Notes: a model not told the origin generated them from the sequence alone. DNA of 55,594 bases from Patescibacteria group bacterium (GCA_022705505.1 JAKJEI010000004.1:1-55594); one strand, 5' to 3'; counted from the stretch's first letter, positions 16,243-26,222 are shown. Program-made: numbers and translations.

Positions 16243-17281
16243 TACTTAAGCCTTTTTTACGCTTGCCAACATCGTTAACATATTCCATCAACAAAGTTGT
16301 TGCCGGCACCGCCAAAATCATTCCCAAAAAGCCGGCCAACTCATACCCGACGACCAACGAAATAATGACAATAATCGGATTTAGGCCGATAACCTTTTTC
16401 ATTACCAACGGATATAGCAGATGGTTTTCAAACTGTTGGACAATAATATAAAAACCAATGACCATCAAACCGAGAGTAAAATTTTCTGAAAAACCCAAAA
16501 AGACGGCTGGGACAGCCGCGAGAACCGGACCAAAAACCGGAATCAATTCAAACAAACCGGCTGTAATCGCCAAAACCAAGGCATACTTGATGCCAAAAAG
16601 AGTCAGGCCAATGTAAACCATCGGACCAACAATAAGACCAAGCAGAAGTTGCCCTTGAATCCAGCGGCCAATTTTCACTTCCGTCCTTTGCCACAAATTG
16701 ATAACATACTCTTCTTGCTTGAGCGGAGTTATCACGCGCAAAAAATTCTCTACGCCATTTTTCTGAACTGCAAAATAAAAAGAAATAACAATAATCAAAA
16801 AGAAGCTGACAACCCCATTGAACAAAGATTTGACTAAATCATAAACATTGCCAGGGATCGGCGAATCCAAAAGCCCGCGAGAAATTATCTCCTGAATTGA
16901 AAATTCCGTGTCCAAACTGTCCGAAAAAGAGACAATAGAATTCCAAGCCGGATTATTGCCGATAAAGGTGTTTATTTGTTTAGGCAAAGTATAGGCCAAG
17001 CCGGTAATATCTTGAAAAACTGGCGGAACAAATAAATACAGAACCGAGAACAAAATTAGGAAAGACAAGAGGTAAACAAGCAGGACCCCAACAACTCGCG
17101 GCAGACCAAAACGCGAAAGCCGAGTAGCCGCTGGATCTACCGCCGAGGCAATGACCACCGCCGTCAGCAAAGCCAAGAAAATATCCCGCAAAAAATATGA
17201 TAGGATAATCACCGTTACCACCACGGCGATTTTAAGAACCACCGAAATATTAATATTAAAATTTATTTCCTTATTTAGCAT
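16232..17281 (-). CDS. AI-2E family permease
   Basis: 349 residues with about eight membrane helices in the AI-2E/PerM pattern: paired helices at the N-terminus (VVLKIAVVVTVIILSYFLRDIFLALLTAVVIASAVDP), a long amphipathic middle, then WIQGQLLLGLIVGPMVYIGLTLFGIKYALVLAITAGLFELIPVFGPVLAAVPAVFLGF and the end helices with NPIIVIISLVVGYELAGFLGMILAVPA. Members export autoinducer-2, ions or lipids; the substrate here is unknown. It starts 6 nt after TGATATAAT, so the metG transcript is probably initiated here as a leaderless mRNA. Confidence 0.92.
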   Translation of the reverse strand: MLNKEINFNINISVVLKIAVVVTVIILSYFLRDIFLALLTAVVIASAVDPAATRLSRFGLPRVVGVLLVYLLSFLILFSVLYLFVPPVFQDITGLAYTLPKQINTFIGNNPAWNSIVSFSDSLDTEFSIQEIISRGLLDSPIPGNVYDLVKSLFNGVVSFFLIIVISFYFAVQKNGVENFLRVITPLKQEEYVINLWQRTEVKIGRWIQGQLLLGLIVGPMVYIGLTLFGIKYALVLAITAGLFELIPVFGPVLAAVPAVFLGFSENFTLGLMVIGFYIIVQQFENHLLYPLVMKKVIGLNPIIVIISLVVGYELAGFLGMILAVPATTLLMEYVNDVGKRKKGLSNVV

Positions 17282-17287
17282 AAACTT

Positions 17288-17296
17288 ATTATATCA
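17288..17296 (-). promoter_or_regulatory. Extended -10 promoter (leaderless) of the AI-2E permease gene
   Basis: Minus strand TGATATAAT, 6 nt before ATG 17281. It overlaps the stop codon region of the M16 peptidase gene upstream. Confidence 0.7.
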
Positions 17297-18557
17297 CGAG
17301 TTCGCGCAAATAATCATCCTTAGACTGATTGGGGCCAACTGCCGCCAAATTAAGACTGGTTGGTTTAAAAAGATCTTGGGCCAAACTCCGAACATCATCC
17401 GCCGATACCGCGTTAATTTTGGCGGCAAATTCCCCCGGAGATAAAATCTCGCGGCGATAGATTTCTTGCCCACCAAAAAAGTAACCCAAATCAAAAGAAG
17501 TTTCCAAACCAAGATAAAGATTGCCAATTAAATGGTTTTTGGCCCTAATTAGCTCTTCGTCAGTAACCAAGGAGTTCTTCAAACGGCGGCATTCTTCAGC
17601 CATCACTCCAACAATCTGCTTATCTTTCCGACTGTCCGTACCAGCATAAAGCGCAAAGTAACCAAAATTGGTGCGATTGCTTCCGCTCGTGCCAACATAA
17701 TAAGCCGCCCCCAATTCTTCTCTCACCCGTTGCCATAAACGAGAGCTAGTGCTGCCTCCCAAAATGTTTGAAAGAACCGACAACCTAAAATATCGCGGAT
17801 CATAAATATCAAAGCCGCGAAAACCCATGACAATGTGAGATTGTTCGATCGGCCGAGTGGCAATGGCCACCTTGGGTTGAGACTGGGCCGGTTCTTTAAA
17901 AAGCGGTCTGACATCACGCCCAGACGGCAAGGGAACAAATAGTTTTTCCAGCTGAGCCTTGACTTTTTCTTCTTCAAACCGGCCAGAGACCACTAAGACA
18001 GTTGAATCGGTCAGATAATGACGACGGCGAAAATTCATTAAGTCAGAACGCTTGAAGCCGGCCACCGTTTCCTTTTTTCCCAATGTCGTTCGCCCTTGCG
18101 GCGTATCACCATAGGTCGCTCCTAAAAAAACATCCCACACAAAACTGGCCGGTTTGTCTTCATAACTCTTGAATTCCTCCATCACTACCCCCTTCTCTTT
18201 TTCCATCTCTGCTTCATCATAAATCGGATTTAAATAGATGTCGGCCAATAAATCTATCACCTGAACAGTCTTATCCGGCACCGCCGTGACATAATAAGAA
18301 GTAAAGTCATATCCGGTAAAGGCGTTATAGGTCGCGCCTAGAGAATCAAATTCTGAAGCAATGATTTTGGCGTTCGGCCTCTTGGGAGTGCCCTTAAAAC
18401 CCATGTGTTCTATAAAGTGCGCCAAGCCCGCCTCTTGGTCAAGTTCGTTTTTAGCGCCAGCATTGGTTAAAATCAGAAAGCTAACTGACAAAGCGTCGGG
18501 GCGCGGCAAGAGAATGACCCTTATCCCGTTGGTTAAAATTGTTTTCTTTGGTGTCAT
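17289..18557 (-). CDS. M16-family zinc peptidase (processing-peptidase/insulinase type)
   Basis: 422 residues, the size of a one-chain half-clamshell M16B peptidase. The inverted zinc motif H47-F-I-E50-H51 lies in EAGLAHFIEHMGFKGT and the third ligand is a Glu in the EKEKGVVMEEFKSYED helix. The second M16 domain (about 180-420) carries the R/Y pair region (SSRLWQRVREELGAAYYV) needed for substrate binding. No signal peptide is present, so it acts in the cytoplasm or is exported otherwise; PqqF/YmxG-like proteins degrade short peptides. TGGTAATTT ends 6 nt before the ATG. Confidence 0.93.
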   Translation of the reverse strand: MTPKKTILTNGIRVILLPRPDALSVSFLILTNAGAKNELDQEAGLAHFIEHMGFKGTPKRPNAKIIASEFDSLGATYNAFTGYDFTSYYVTAVPDKTVQVIDLLADIYLNPIYDEAEMEKEKGVVMEEFKSYEDKPASFVWDVFLGATYGDTPQGRTTLGKKETVAGFKRSDLMNFRRRHYLTDSTVLVVSGRFEEEKVKAQLEKLFVPLPSGRDVRPLFKEPAQSQPKVAIATRPIEQSHIVMGFRGFDIYDPRYFRLSVLSNILGGSTSSRLWQRVREELGAAYYVGTSGSNRTNFGYFALYAGTDSRKDKQIVGVMAEECRRLKNSLVTDEELIRAKNHLIGNLYLGLETSFDLGYFFGGQEIYRREILSPGEFAAKINAVSADDVRSLAQDLFKPTSLNLAAVGPNQSKDDYLRELVI

Positions 18558-18634
18558 TATTTAAAATTACCACTCAAATTCCTGACTGTCAAAATCAGGA
18601 ACAACAATAAAATTTAGCTGAATTTTTAGGGCCC

Positions 18635-20029
18635 TTAGAAAGCCAGGCCTTTGGTAGACAAATAAGAAAGAAGCTCGGTTTCTTTTACTCGTTCTTGAAC
18701 ACCGGTATCGCGATCCCGCACCGTCACCGCAGCATCGGTCAAGGTGTCAAAATCAACGGTTAGGCAATAAGGCGTGCCAATTTCATCTTGTCGGCGATAA
18801 CGCTTGCCAATGTTGCCGTTATCATCAAAAACAATTGGCTGAATTTTTTCATTTAATTTTTCAAATATTTCCTTGGCCTTAGCCACCAGTTCCGGTTTAT
18901 TTTTTAAAAGCGGGAAAACAGCCACTTTGACCGGCGCGAGATTTGCCTTAAGCCGAAGAAAAACTCTTGATTCTCCACCCATCTCATCTTCCGTATAAGC
19001 GTCACATAACACCGCCAAAAGCAAACGACCTACCCCGCCTGACGATTCAATAATGTGCGGAATAAATTTTTCTCCACTTTCAGTGTCCTGATAAAACAAA
19101 TCTTTACCGGAACCCTTGGCGTGTTGGGTCAAATCATAATCACCACGCGCGTGGACACCTTCCATTTCATCAAAGCCCCAGGGATAATTATATTCAATAT
19201 CGTAAGCCTCCTTGGCATAAAAAACTAAGTTCTCATGCCTCTTCCAACGCAGATTTTCTTCTCTTAACCCAAGGTCAAGGACCGCCTGCCAACGATATGC
19301 CCGAAGTTTTTCATACTCCGCCATTTCTTGATTGGGATGAGTAAAATACTGCATTTCCATCTGTTCAAATTCACGAGTCCGGAAAAGAAACTGCCGAGGC
19401 GCAATTTCGTTGCGAAAAGCCTTGCCAATCTGAGCAATGCCGAAGGGTAATTTTTTATGATTTGAATCTAAAACATTTTTGAAGTTAACGTAAATGCCCT
19501 GACAAGTCTCCCCCCGCAAATAAGACGGGTTGTCCAGACCTGACTCGGTAAAATCCCCTAGGTTGGATTTTACCAATAAGTTAAATCTACGAGCATCTGT
19601 AAAATTTTGTTTGCCGCAATTGGGACATTTTATCTCTTGACGATGCTCATTGAAAAGTTTATTGATTTCTTCTTCAGACATTTTTTCGTCAGCAAAAACT
19701 CCGATGTCGCCAAGAACCTTGTCCACCCTGATTCGAGTGTGACATTCTTTGCATTCCGCTAAAGGATCCGAAAAACCTTTGGTATGACCCGAAGCTTCCC
19801 AAATTTTAGGATTCATAAAAATACTGGAGTCCAAACCGACAATATCTTGCCGCTTGTGGACCATCCACTTCCACCAATGGGTCTTTAGATTATTTTCTAA
19901 CTCCACCCCCATCGGCCCAAAATCATAAACACCAGCAAAACCACCATAAATCTCCGAGCTGGGATAAACAAAACCGCGCCGCTTGGCCAGTGACACCACC
20001 TTATCCAAAAGATTTTCTTTTTCACCCAT
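18635..20029 (-). CDS. glyS: Glycyl-tRNA synthetase, alpha2 (eukaryote/archaeal-like) type
   Basis: 464 residues, single chain. Class II motifs are clear: IYGGFAGVYDFGPMGVELENNLKTHWWKWMV (motif 1), FRTREFEQMEMQYFTHP (motif 2), and ESSGGVGRLLLAVLCDAYTEDE (motif 3). A zinc-ribbon insert (CKECHTRIRVDK...IKCPNCGKQNFTD) is present, and the C-terminal anticodon-binding domain reads LAPVKVAVFPLLKN...NIGKRYRRQDEIGTPYCLTVD. It is the dimeric GlyRS found in CPR, Mollicutes and archaea, not the alpha2beta2 GlyQS. A TATAAT box ends 7 nt before the ATG. Confidence 0.95.
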   Translation of the reverse strand: MGEKENLLDKVVSLAKRRGFVYPSSEIYGGFAGVYDFGPMGVELENNLKTHWWKWMVHKRQDIVGLDSSIFMNPKIWEASGHTKGFSDPLAECKECHTRIRVDKVLGDIGVFADEKMSEEEINKLFNEHRQEIKCPNCGKQNFTDARRFNLLVKSNLGDFTESGLDNPSYLRGETCQGIYVNFKNVLDSNHKKLPFGIAQIGKAFRNEIAPRQFLFRTREFEQMEMQYFTHPNQEMAEYEKLRAYRWQAVLDLGLREENLRWKRHENLVFYAKEAYDIEYNYPWGFDEMEGVHARGDYDLTQHAKGSGKDLFYQDTESGEKFIPHIIESSGGVGRLLLAVLCDAYTEDEMGGESRVFLRLKANLAPVKVAVFPLLKNKPELVAKAKEIFEKLNEKIQPIVFDDNGNIGKRYRRQDEIGTPYCLTVDFDTLTDAAVTVRDRDTGVQERVKETELLSYLSTKGLAF

Positions 20030-20043
20030 AATAATTATTATAA

Positions 20044-21978
20044 TTACTCTGTTACCAGTTGATCGTTACGGCCAAATTTCGGGTCATTCGTCAAGTCGGT
20101 CGTAACAGCCTCTCCTGTTTTGGTCATAATGGTATTGGTGAATGAATCAGTCGCTTGAAAATGAGATTGATTGGTCAGTCTAACAAGTTGGCCGACTTGA
20201 CTCAAGCTCGGAGTGATTGAGACTTGGAAATAAGCTTCCCTAACCGGCGCGGTCTCACCCGTGCCCGCCGACACTTCACCAGCCTGCCAACTAACCTCCC
20301 GGGTATTTGGGTCATAAATTATTTTTTCTTCTGGTGGTGAAATTGAACCAGTCCAATTGACATAAGCGGGCAATGTGGTTTTCACTTTTGTTTGGTTTAG
20401 AGTATTGGTTGTATTAGTAATAGACCAAACAATAGTGTAGGAAGTATCCTGCCCGACCCTGGGCGGCACTGGACCGGAATTTTTAAACGGACCGACGCTG
20501 TGGATTGACCTCGCGCTAAAGTCGGCTTCTGTTTCTATTTTTACCAACCGCTGGCTGTCACTGGTTACTTTTTCCGATAGTTGGTCGGCACCAACTCTCT
20601 GGCCTTCAAAAAAAGCAGAGATTCCAAAACTGGGCTGACTAAAAACAGCCTCTTGCGAAAAATCAAGTAATTTAAATTTGAAAAAAGAATTTCCGATTTC
20701 ATTTGTATCAAGCTCCGACAAGCCAGGCGTATTTGTCCTGTCCCAAGTGATAGTATTATCAATTGAGTTATAAAAACCTTCATTAGAAACAACCGACCGC
20801 TTATCTATTAAGTTTTCATCCAACTTAACAACCATTCGATTATTAAATAAACGATCCGGCAGGTTATTCCCCCAATTTAAGCTGACAGAAACTTCATCTC
20901 TGGGCCTAATCACGACTTCTGACCTAGTACTTCCATTTATAGACAAGCCAAAATTAATAAACGAACGCTTGATAACCGCTTTGGCGAAAGCTTCGCCATA
21001 ATCAAAACTATCTTCATCGGGACTCCCTAGGGGCGAGCTGCTAACACGCACGCGAAAAGACTTTACGTCTTCGTTTTGGCCTTCTAGAATCCCATTGATT
21101 TTTATAACACGTTCGCTACCGGCTGGAATGTCACCCAAAAACCAGACACTGCCCCCCGCCAAAGGCTCTGGCTCGGCATTTTTTAACATAAAACCGGTCG
21201 CGGGATATTCAAGGGTCAAATTTATATTTTTCAACACAGTTTCCGAATTGGAAACTAATTTTATAACCAAAGGAAATTCTTGGCTAGCGTTAAGCTCCGA
21301 CGGCAAATCAAGCGAGAGGTCAATCGGTGAAGCACCCATCACCAAAGTAAAGGTTTTCTCCTTAGTGTAAATGGCGTTGGAATCAGGTAAACGATATTCC
21401 ATAGTTACAACGACTTCTTGTTCGCTGTTACGTTCACCAAAAATAATCGCCCGGGAAGAAACATTAACCACTTGTTTTTCGCTAATCCCCCCGATTTCTT
21501 GTTCGTCAACCGGAAAAGCGCTAGCCCGGTCAAGAGCATTTAAGGTTCCGACCGGATAAGAAAAAATTACAGAAACGGAATCAAGAGGGGCCTTGTTGTT
21601 GTTTGTAATTGTTGCTTGAAGGTTTATCTCATCCCCCGCCTTTACGATTGATGGACCTTGAATTTTCATTTCAATATTATGACTGGAAATAGTGTTGAAC
21701 CCATAAAAAAACAGGTAAGCGGCGACTCCAAGGGCCAAAATAAAAAAAACAACCGAAAATAAAAAGGTTTTAAAAAGAAAGGAAGAGGTCAAGGGTTTCT
21801 TTTCAGATTTAGTTTCTTCGGCCGGAATGTCCCAATCGGTTTTAACGCCAAACTTCTTTTTGGGCAACAGGGTTGATTCCGATTCTAACATTTCCTCATC
21901 AGGTTTATCTCTGTAGATTTTTTTCTGCATTGCCTCAAGTCGGCTGGTAAAACCCGAGCTTTTTGGTGCTTGTTCCAT
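20044..21978 (-). CDS. Membrane-anchored beta-sandwich surface protein
   Basis: 644 residues. About 75 charged cytoplasmic residues precede one membrane helix (about 77-98, FLFSVVFFILALGVAAYLFFYGF). The extracytoplasmic part consists of several Ig-like/DUF11-type repeats of about 110 residues; typical strands are IVKAGDEINLQATITNNNKAPLDSVSVIFSYPVGT, FPLVIKLVSNSETVLKNINLTLEYP and TSYTIVWSITNTTNTLNQTKVKTTLPAYVNWTG. No enzyme motif is seen. Likely an adhesive or wall-spanning structural protein. TGATATTAT ends 6 nt before ATG 21978. It lies 15 nt upstream of glyS and may be co-transcribed with it. Confidence 0.8.
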   Translation of the reverse strand: MEQAPKSSGFTSRLEAMQKKIYRDKPDEEMLESESTLLPKKKFGVKTDWDIPAEETKSEKKPLTSSFLFKTFLFSVVFFILALGVAAYLFFYGFNTISSHNIEMKIQGPSIVKAGDEINLQATITNNNKAPLDSVSVIFSYPVGTLNALDRASAFPVDEQEIGGISEKQVVNVSSRAIIFGERNSEQEVVVTMEYRLPDSNAIYTKEKTFTLVMGASPIDLSLDLPSELNASQEFPLVIKLVSNSETVLKNINLTLEYPATGFMLKNAEPEPLAGGSVWFLGDIPAGSERVIKINGILEGQNEDVKSFRVRVSSSPLGSPDEDSFDYGEAFAKAVIKRSFINFGLSINGSTRSEVVIRPRDEVSVSLNWGNNLPDRLFNNRMVVKLDENLIDKRSVVSNEGFYNSIDNTITWDRTNTPGLSELDTNEIGNSFFKFKLLDFSQEAVFSQPSFGISAFFEGQRVGADQLSEKVTSDSQRLVKIETEADFSARSIHSVGPFKNSGPVPPRVGQDTSYTIVWSITNTTNTLNQTKVKTTLPAYVNWTGSISPPEEKIIYDPNTREVSWQAGEVSAGTGETAPVREAYFQVSITPSLSQVGQLVRLTNQSHFQATDSFTNTIMTKTGEAVTTDLTNDPKFGRNDQLVTE

Positions 21979-21984
21979 ATTTAA

Positions 21985-21993
21985 ATAATATCA
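21985..21993 (-). promoter_or_regulatory. Extended -10 promoter (leaderless) of the surface-protein gene
   Basis: Minus strand TGATATTAT, exactly 6 nt before ATG 21978; same geometry as at ftsK and 17281. Confidence 0.6.
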
Positions 21994-22007
21994 TAAAATA
22001 ACCATAA

Positions 22008-22610
22008 TTACAGGTGTGAATTCTGAAGAACATCATTAATCGAACGCACCGCTCGAGGCAGGTGCGTTTTAAAATCAGCCAACGTATTTCTTTGCCAGTC
22101 TCCAGCTTCCGCGAACAAGCCAATCCCTTTATCGTCGGAACGATAACCGAGGACCGTCAACAACCTAACAACTGTCAGGATTTCCAAGCTTTGTTGCAAT
22201 TCTTTGCCATCATTGCTGTTCTTCACCCAGGCCGTCACCGCGCCTTTCAATATTTCATAGAGGTCCGGGTCTCGGCTCTCGCTGTAGATAAGACGCGATA
22301 ACAATGTTGCCGTTTTCGCCAAGAACATCTCCAAGCCATCTGGTGCGCAATCGGCGACCAAGTTATTGAAGTTATAATCTAATTCCACATGAATCAGGCG
22401 CCAATATTCACGACCACGCACCAACGAAATCTTTACAAAACGCCTGACCGAGGTACCGAAACGCAATTTTGACTTTTCCAACCTAATCCCCTGCGCCAAA
22501 CAATTCACCAGGCCAAGGTCCGGAGTCAAAATCCTAAAAACTTTGTTGGCCTCGCCGTAAGGCCGGCCACTCAAGATAAAACCTTCTGTGTGATAAATTT
22601 TGTAGGACAT
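22008..22610 (-). CDS. recO: DNA repair protein RecO
   Basis: 200 residues. The OB fold is at the N-terminus (YKIYHTEGFILSGRPYGEANKVFRILTPDLGLVNCLAQGIRLEKSKLRFGTSVRRFVKISLVRGREYWRLIHVEL) and a helical domain follows (AKTATLLSRLIYSESRDPDLYEILKGAVTAW). The zinc-finger cysteines of larger RecO proteins are missing, which fits its short length. RecO loads RecA onto SSB-coated DNA together with RecR. It begins 3 nt after the ileS stop codon, so the two share a transcript. Confidence 0.9.
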   Translation of the reverse strand: MSYKIYHTEGFILSGRPYGEANKVFRILTPDLGLVNCLAQGIRLEKSKLRFGTSVRRFVKISLVRGREYWRLIHVELDYNFNNLVADCAPDGLEMFLAKTATLLSRLIYSESRDPDLYEILKGAVTAWVKNSNDGKELQQSLEILTVVRLLTVLGYRSDDKGIGLFAEAGDWQRNTLADFKTHLPRAVRSINDVLQNSHL

Positions 22611-22613
22611 CTT

Positions 22614-25600
22614 CTAATCATCTTCGCCAATTTTTACCTTAAAAGTTTTCCCATTTACCGATATCCCCCAGCCCTCTTTTACGATTCCATAATCAAGACG
22701 CTTCAACCCGGCGGCTTTGATTACTTCTTTTTCAAATCGACGTAACATTTCGCGCCCTTCGTCCGGCGCCTCAACGCGCAAAATAATTTTGTCATTTGGT
22801 GTCAGACCCAAAGACTTTCTATACTCTTGCAGGTTTCTGATAAATTCACGGGATTCGCCTTCTTGCTTCAGCCCGTCATCCATTTCTGTATCCAGCCAAA
22901 CTTCATCTGACAGCTTCGGATCAAAAACCAATTTTTTAACATTCAACTCTTCCAAAATTAAGTTGTGATATTCAGGTCGCAAAGCTAAATATTGACTCTT
23001 TATCCTAAGTTCTCTAAGAGGTTGACGTACTTTAAGGCCGGCTGCTTGTCTAAACTCCAAGGCCAGCGACACGATTTCACGAACTGCGGCCATTTCTTCG
23101 CCAATCGGCGTTTCGGTGTAGACAAAATTATTTTCCTCACTCGGCCACTTTGTCAAATGGACGCTCTCTGACTCGCCGGCTTTTTTTAATTTGAGATAAA
23201 TCTCCTCGGCAACAAAAGGACAAATCGGGGCAAGCAGTTTGGCCGTTTCTTTAAGCACGTGGTAAGTTGTCGCGATTGCCTCCTCTCTGTCACCCTTGTC
23301 GTCTGACTTAAATCTGTCACGCGAGCGGCGAAGATACCAAACCGATAAATCTTCAATAAATTCTTCAATCGGCCGTGAGGCACGGTCAATTTCGTAATTA
23401 TCCAATACCCGCTCCACCTCAACGATTGTTCCCCCCAAACGTGACATTATCCACTTGTCAAGCACATTCACAAGCTGACGAGAATCAAACTCTTTGGTCG
23501 GCAATTCTTCAGTGTAAGTCTCAAAGAAAGATAAGACATTTAACAAACGAGCAATGTTTTTACGGTAGGTTTCCGCTACCCCTTTTTCAGAAAAATTAAG
23601 GTCTTCTGCCCGCACGGCCGGTGAAGACATCAAGTAAAATCTAAGAGCATCAGCGCCATAACGATCCACCACCACCATTGGGTCAGGATAGTTCTTTAAT
23701 TTCTTAGACATTTTTTGCCCATCTTCGGCCAAAACCATGCCATTAGCGATCACCTGACGATATGGGCTCTTCCCAAATAAACCAACTCCCAAAACCAACA
23801 AGCTATAAAACCAACCACGCGTTTGGTCTTGGCCTTCGGCGATAAAATCAGCTGGAAAACCTTTGCCGGTTTTAGGCTCGATCCACGAAGTTCCAAAAGG
23901 ATAGTGGTCTTGCCCATAAGGCATTGCGCCTGATTCAAACCAACAGTCAAAGACATCAGGAATTCTTCTGAGATTTCCACCACAAGCGCAAGGCAACGCA
24001 AAGTCATCAATGTAAGGCCGATGAAAATCAAGTTCAAAATTTTTGTTATGCGGTACCGACGAGAAAGGCATTTCGCGAACTTCTCCGGTCGCAAAACCTT
24101 TTTCTTTCTCCATCTCAGCTAACGACAAATGACGCATAGTAGCAGTTGCCAAGAAAAGAGGCAGTCCATGGCTGACAATCAGGAAATTCTTGTTTTTGTA
24201 TTTCTCGTTTAAGTCATAGACTAGCGCCATCATCCGCCGGCGGACCATGTTGTAGTTTTCACCGCCCTTTTCCGGCTGGCGTTCAAACCTTTTTCTTAAA
24301 GGCCCGGCTTGAGAATCGTATTCCGCCCAAGTTTTACCCAAAAAATTACCGGTATTTAGCTCTCGCAACCTTTCATCAAAAACGACTTCGTTCTCACTTA
24401 ATCCAAGTTCTTCAGCTAAAAGTTCCGCTGTTTCCTTGGTTCGCACAAAATCAGATGACACAATCATATCTATTTTTTTCTCTTTCAGTTTTTGGGCGGA
24501 CAACCTCACCTCTTCTTTCCCTTGTTCGGTCAAATGGTTTGGGCCATTAGGGTCAATGCTGATGGCGTCTCTCAAGTTTGATTCGGCCTGACCGTGCCTC
24601 ATAAACGTAAAAGTATTGTTTCGGCCTTGTTGCAACTTGATTAAGTTGGTCAACGAACCAACCACTTCCGTTTGGTTGCAAGCCTCACAGCGCCAAACTG
24701 GCAACGGCGCGCCCCAGAAACGAGAACGCGAAATTGCCCAATCGCGCGCGCCCGAGAGCCATTTACCAAAACGACCCTCGCGAAAATGCGCCGGCACCCA
24801 GCCAATTCCTTGATTAGCTTCAAGCAATTTTTCTTTTAAGTCAGTAACTTTAACGAACCAGGATGAAGCGGCATAATTAAGAAGCGGTGTGGCACAACGC
24901 CAACAATGCGGATAAGCATGGGTAATTTTTTCTTTGCTAAATAAAAGGTTGCGAGTTGCCAATAATTTAATGATTTCAATATCAGTCGCTTGCGAGTTCT
25001 CTATTGGCTTAACTTTTTGCCCGGCCAATTCCCCCATCTCCGACTTAAACTCACCAGACATATTAACGTGTTGGATAAACGGCAAACCTTCCTTAAGCGC
25101 CAACTGGTAATCGTCTTCACCAAAAGCCGGCGCGATATGGACAATGCCTGTCCCGCTTTCTGTTGTCACAAAATCAGCTTCAACTATTTGCCAAACCTTA
25201 GCCACACCAGCGATGTCCTTGCCTTTGACGTCTTTTAACGGCAGATCTTTGTAATTATCAAATACCGGTTTATATTTTTTGCCGATTAAATCTGCCCCTA
25301 AAAATTCTTTTTCAAGTTTATATTCCGCATCTTTAAAAACTTCCGCCAGCCTGTCTTTGGCAACAATCAAAACCCCTTCCCCTTCTCCTCTGTTTTGGGC
25401 TTCGTCTTTGGCTTTAGGTCTTTGGCTTTTAACTTGACAATAAACAATCTCTTTACTTACCGCCAAAGCCACATTTCCGGGCAAAGTCCAAGGAGTTGTT
25501 GTCCAGGCTAAAAGATAAATTCCCGGTTCGTCCACCAACTCAAATTTAACCGTGGCCGAAATATCGGTCACGTCCTTGTAACCCTGAGTCACTTCAAAAT

Positions 25601-26177
25601 TTGAAAGGGTTGTCTCGCAACGCGGACAAATGTGCATCGACTTATAACCTTCATAGATTAAACCGCGATCGTAAAGCGTTTTAAAAACCCACCAAACCGT
25701 TTCGGTATATGTTGAGTCCATTGTGCGATAGTCATCCTCCATATCAACGAAACGGCCCATTCGTGGCACGATTCTCTTCCACTCATCGGCATAACGGAGT
25801 ACGCTTTCGCGCGCCTTTTCATTAAAGCCGTCTATGCCAAAATCTTCAATGTCTTTTTTATTTTTCAAACCAAGCTCTTTTTCCACCAAATTCTCAACGG
25901 GCAAACCGTGGCAATCCCAACCCCATCGACGACGAACATGAAAACCTTTCATTGTTTTAAAGCGCGGAATGACATCCTTCATGGTCCCGGCCAACAAATG
26001 TCCATAGTGAGGCAAGCCAGTCGCAAAAGGTGGCCCATCGTAAAATACAAATTCACCCTTTGGTGAATCTTTGGTCAAAGATTTTTCAAAAATTTGATTC
26101 TCTCGCCAAAAAGCCAAGACTTCCTCCTCCCGTTTGGCAACGTCAGATTTTTGAGACTCTTCATTTTCAGTTAACAT
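22614..26177 (-). CDS. ileS: Isoleucyl-tRNA synthetase with an inserted histidine-phosphatase domain
   Basis: 1187 residues, about 150-250 longer than usual. Catalytic core: PHYGH (HIGH motif), CP1 editing domain, WWVFKTLYDRGLIYEGYKSMHICPRCETTLSN, DQTRGWFYSLLVLG, and DGQKMSKKLKN (KMSKS motif). Between GSLTNLIKLQ (after the CEAC zinc pair) and FHRPYIDD, residues about 521-715 form a complete histidine phosphatase: FMRHGQAESN (H528), SSDFVRTKETAELLAEELG, LRELNTGNFLG and LIVSHGLPL (H670). This phosphoglycerate-mutase-like fold acts through a phosphohistidine; all expected active-site residues appear present. Its task in the synthetase is unknown. The frame is continuous. Operon with recO. Confidence 0.96.
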   Translation of the reverse strand: MLTENEESQKSDVAKREEEVLAFWRENQIFEKSLTKDSPKGEFVFYDGPPFATGLPHYGHLLAGTMKDVIPRFKTMKGFHVRRRWGWDCHGLPVENLVEKELGLKNKKDIEDFGIDGFNEKARESVLRYADEWKRIVPRMGRFVDMEDDYRTMDSTYTETVWWVFKTLYDRGLIYEGYKSMHICPRCETTLSNFEVTQGYKDVTDISATVKFELVDEPGIYLLAWTTTPWTLPGNVALAVSKEIVYCQVKSQRPKAKDEAQNRGEGEGVLIVAKDRLAEVFKDAEYKLEKEFLGADLIGKKYKPVFDNYKDLPLKDVKGKDIAGVAKVWQIVEADFVTTESGTGIVHIAPAFGEDDYQLALKEGLPFIQHVNMSGEFKSEMGELAGQKVKPIENSQATDIEIIKLLATRNLLFSKEKITHAYPHCWRCATPLLNYAASSWFVKVTDLKEKLLEANQGIGWVPAHFREGRFGKWLSGARDWAISRSRFWGAPLPVWRCEACNQTEVVGSLTNLIKLQQGRNNTFTFMRHGQAESNLRDAISIDPNGPNHLTEQGKEEVRLSAQKLKEKKIDMIVSSDFVRTKETAELLAEELGLSENEVVFDERLRELNTGNFLGKTWAEYDSQAGPLRKRFERQPEKGGENYNMVRRRMMALVYDLNEKYKNKNFLIVSHGLPLFLATATMRHLSLAEMEKEKGFATGEVREMPFSSVPHNKNFELDFHRPYIDDFALPCACGGNLRRIPDVFDCWFESGAMPYGQDHYPFGTSWIEPKTGKGFPADFIAEGQDQTRGWFYSLLVLGVGLFGKSPYRQVIANGMVLAEDGQKMSKKLKNYPDPMVVVDRYGADALRFYLMSSPAVRAEDLNFSEKGVAETYRKNIARLLNVLSFFETYTEELPTKEFDSRQLVNVLDKWIMSRLGGTIVEVERVLDNYEIDRASRPIEEFIEDLSVWYLRRSRDRFKSDDKGDREEAIATTYHVLKETAKLLAPICPFVAEEIYLKLKKAGESESVHLTKWPSEENNFVYTETPIGEEMAAVREIVSLALEFRQAAGLKVRQPLRELRIKSQYLALRPEYHNLILEELNVKKLVFDPKLSDEVWLDTEMDDGLKQEGESREFIRNLQEYRKSLGLTPNDKIILRVEAPDEGREMLRRFEKEVIKAAGLKRLDYGIVKEGWGISVNGKTFKVKIGEDD

Positions 26178-26222
26178 TTCCTTAATTTACCGCAAAAATG
26201 GCTTTATATCAACCAACCATAA

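Noticed and set aside
18579-18601. Hairpin TTCCTGA/TCAGGAA after glyS as a terminator
   Set aside because: Neither strand has a T-run after it; left as an unassigned stem.
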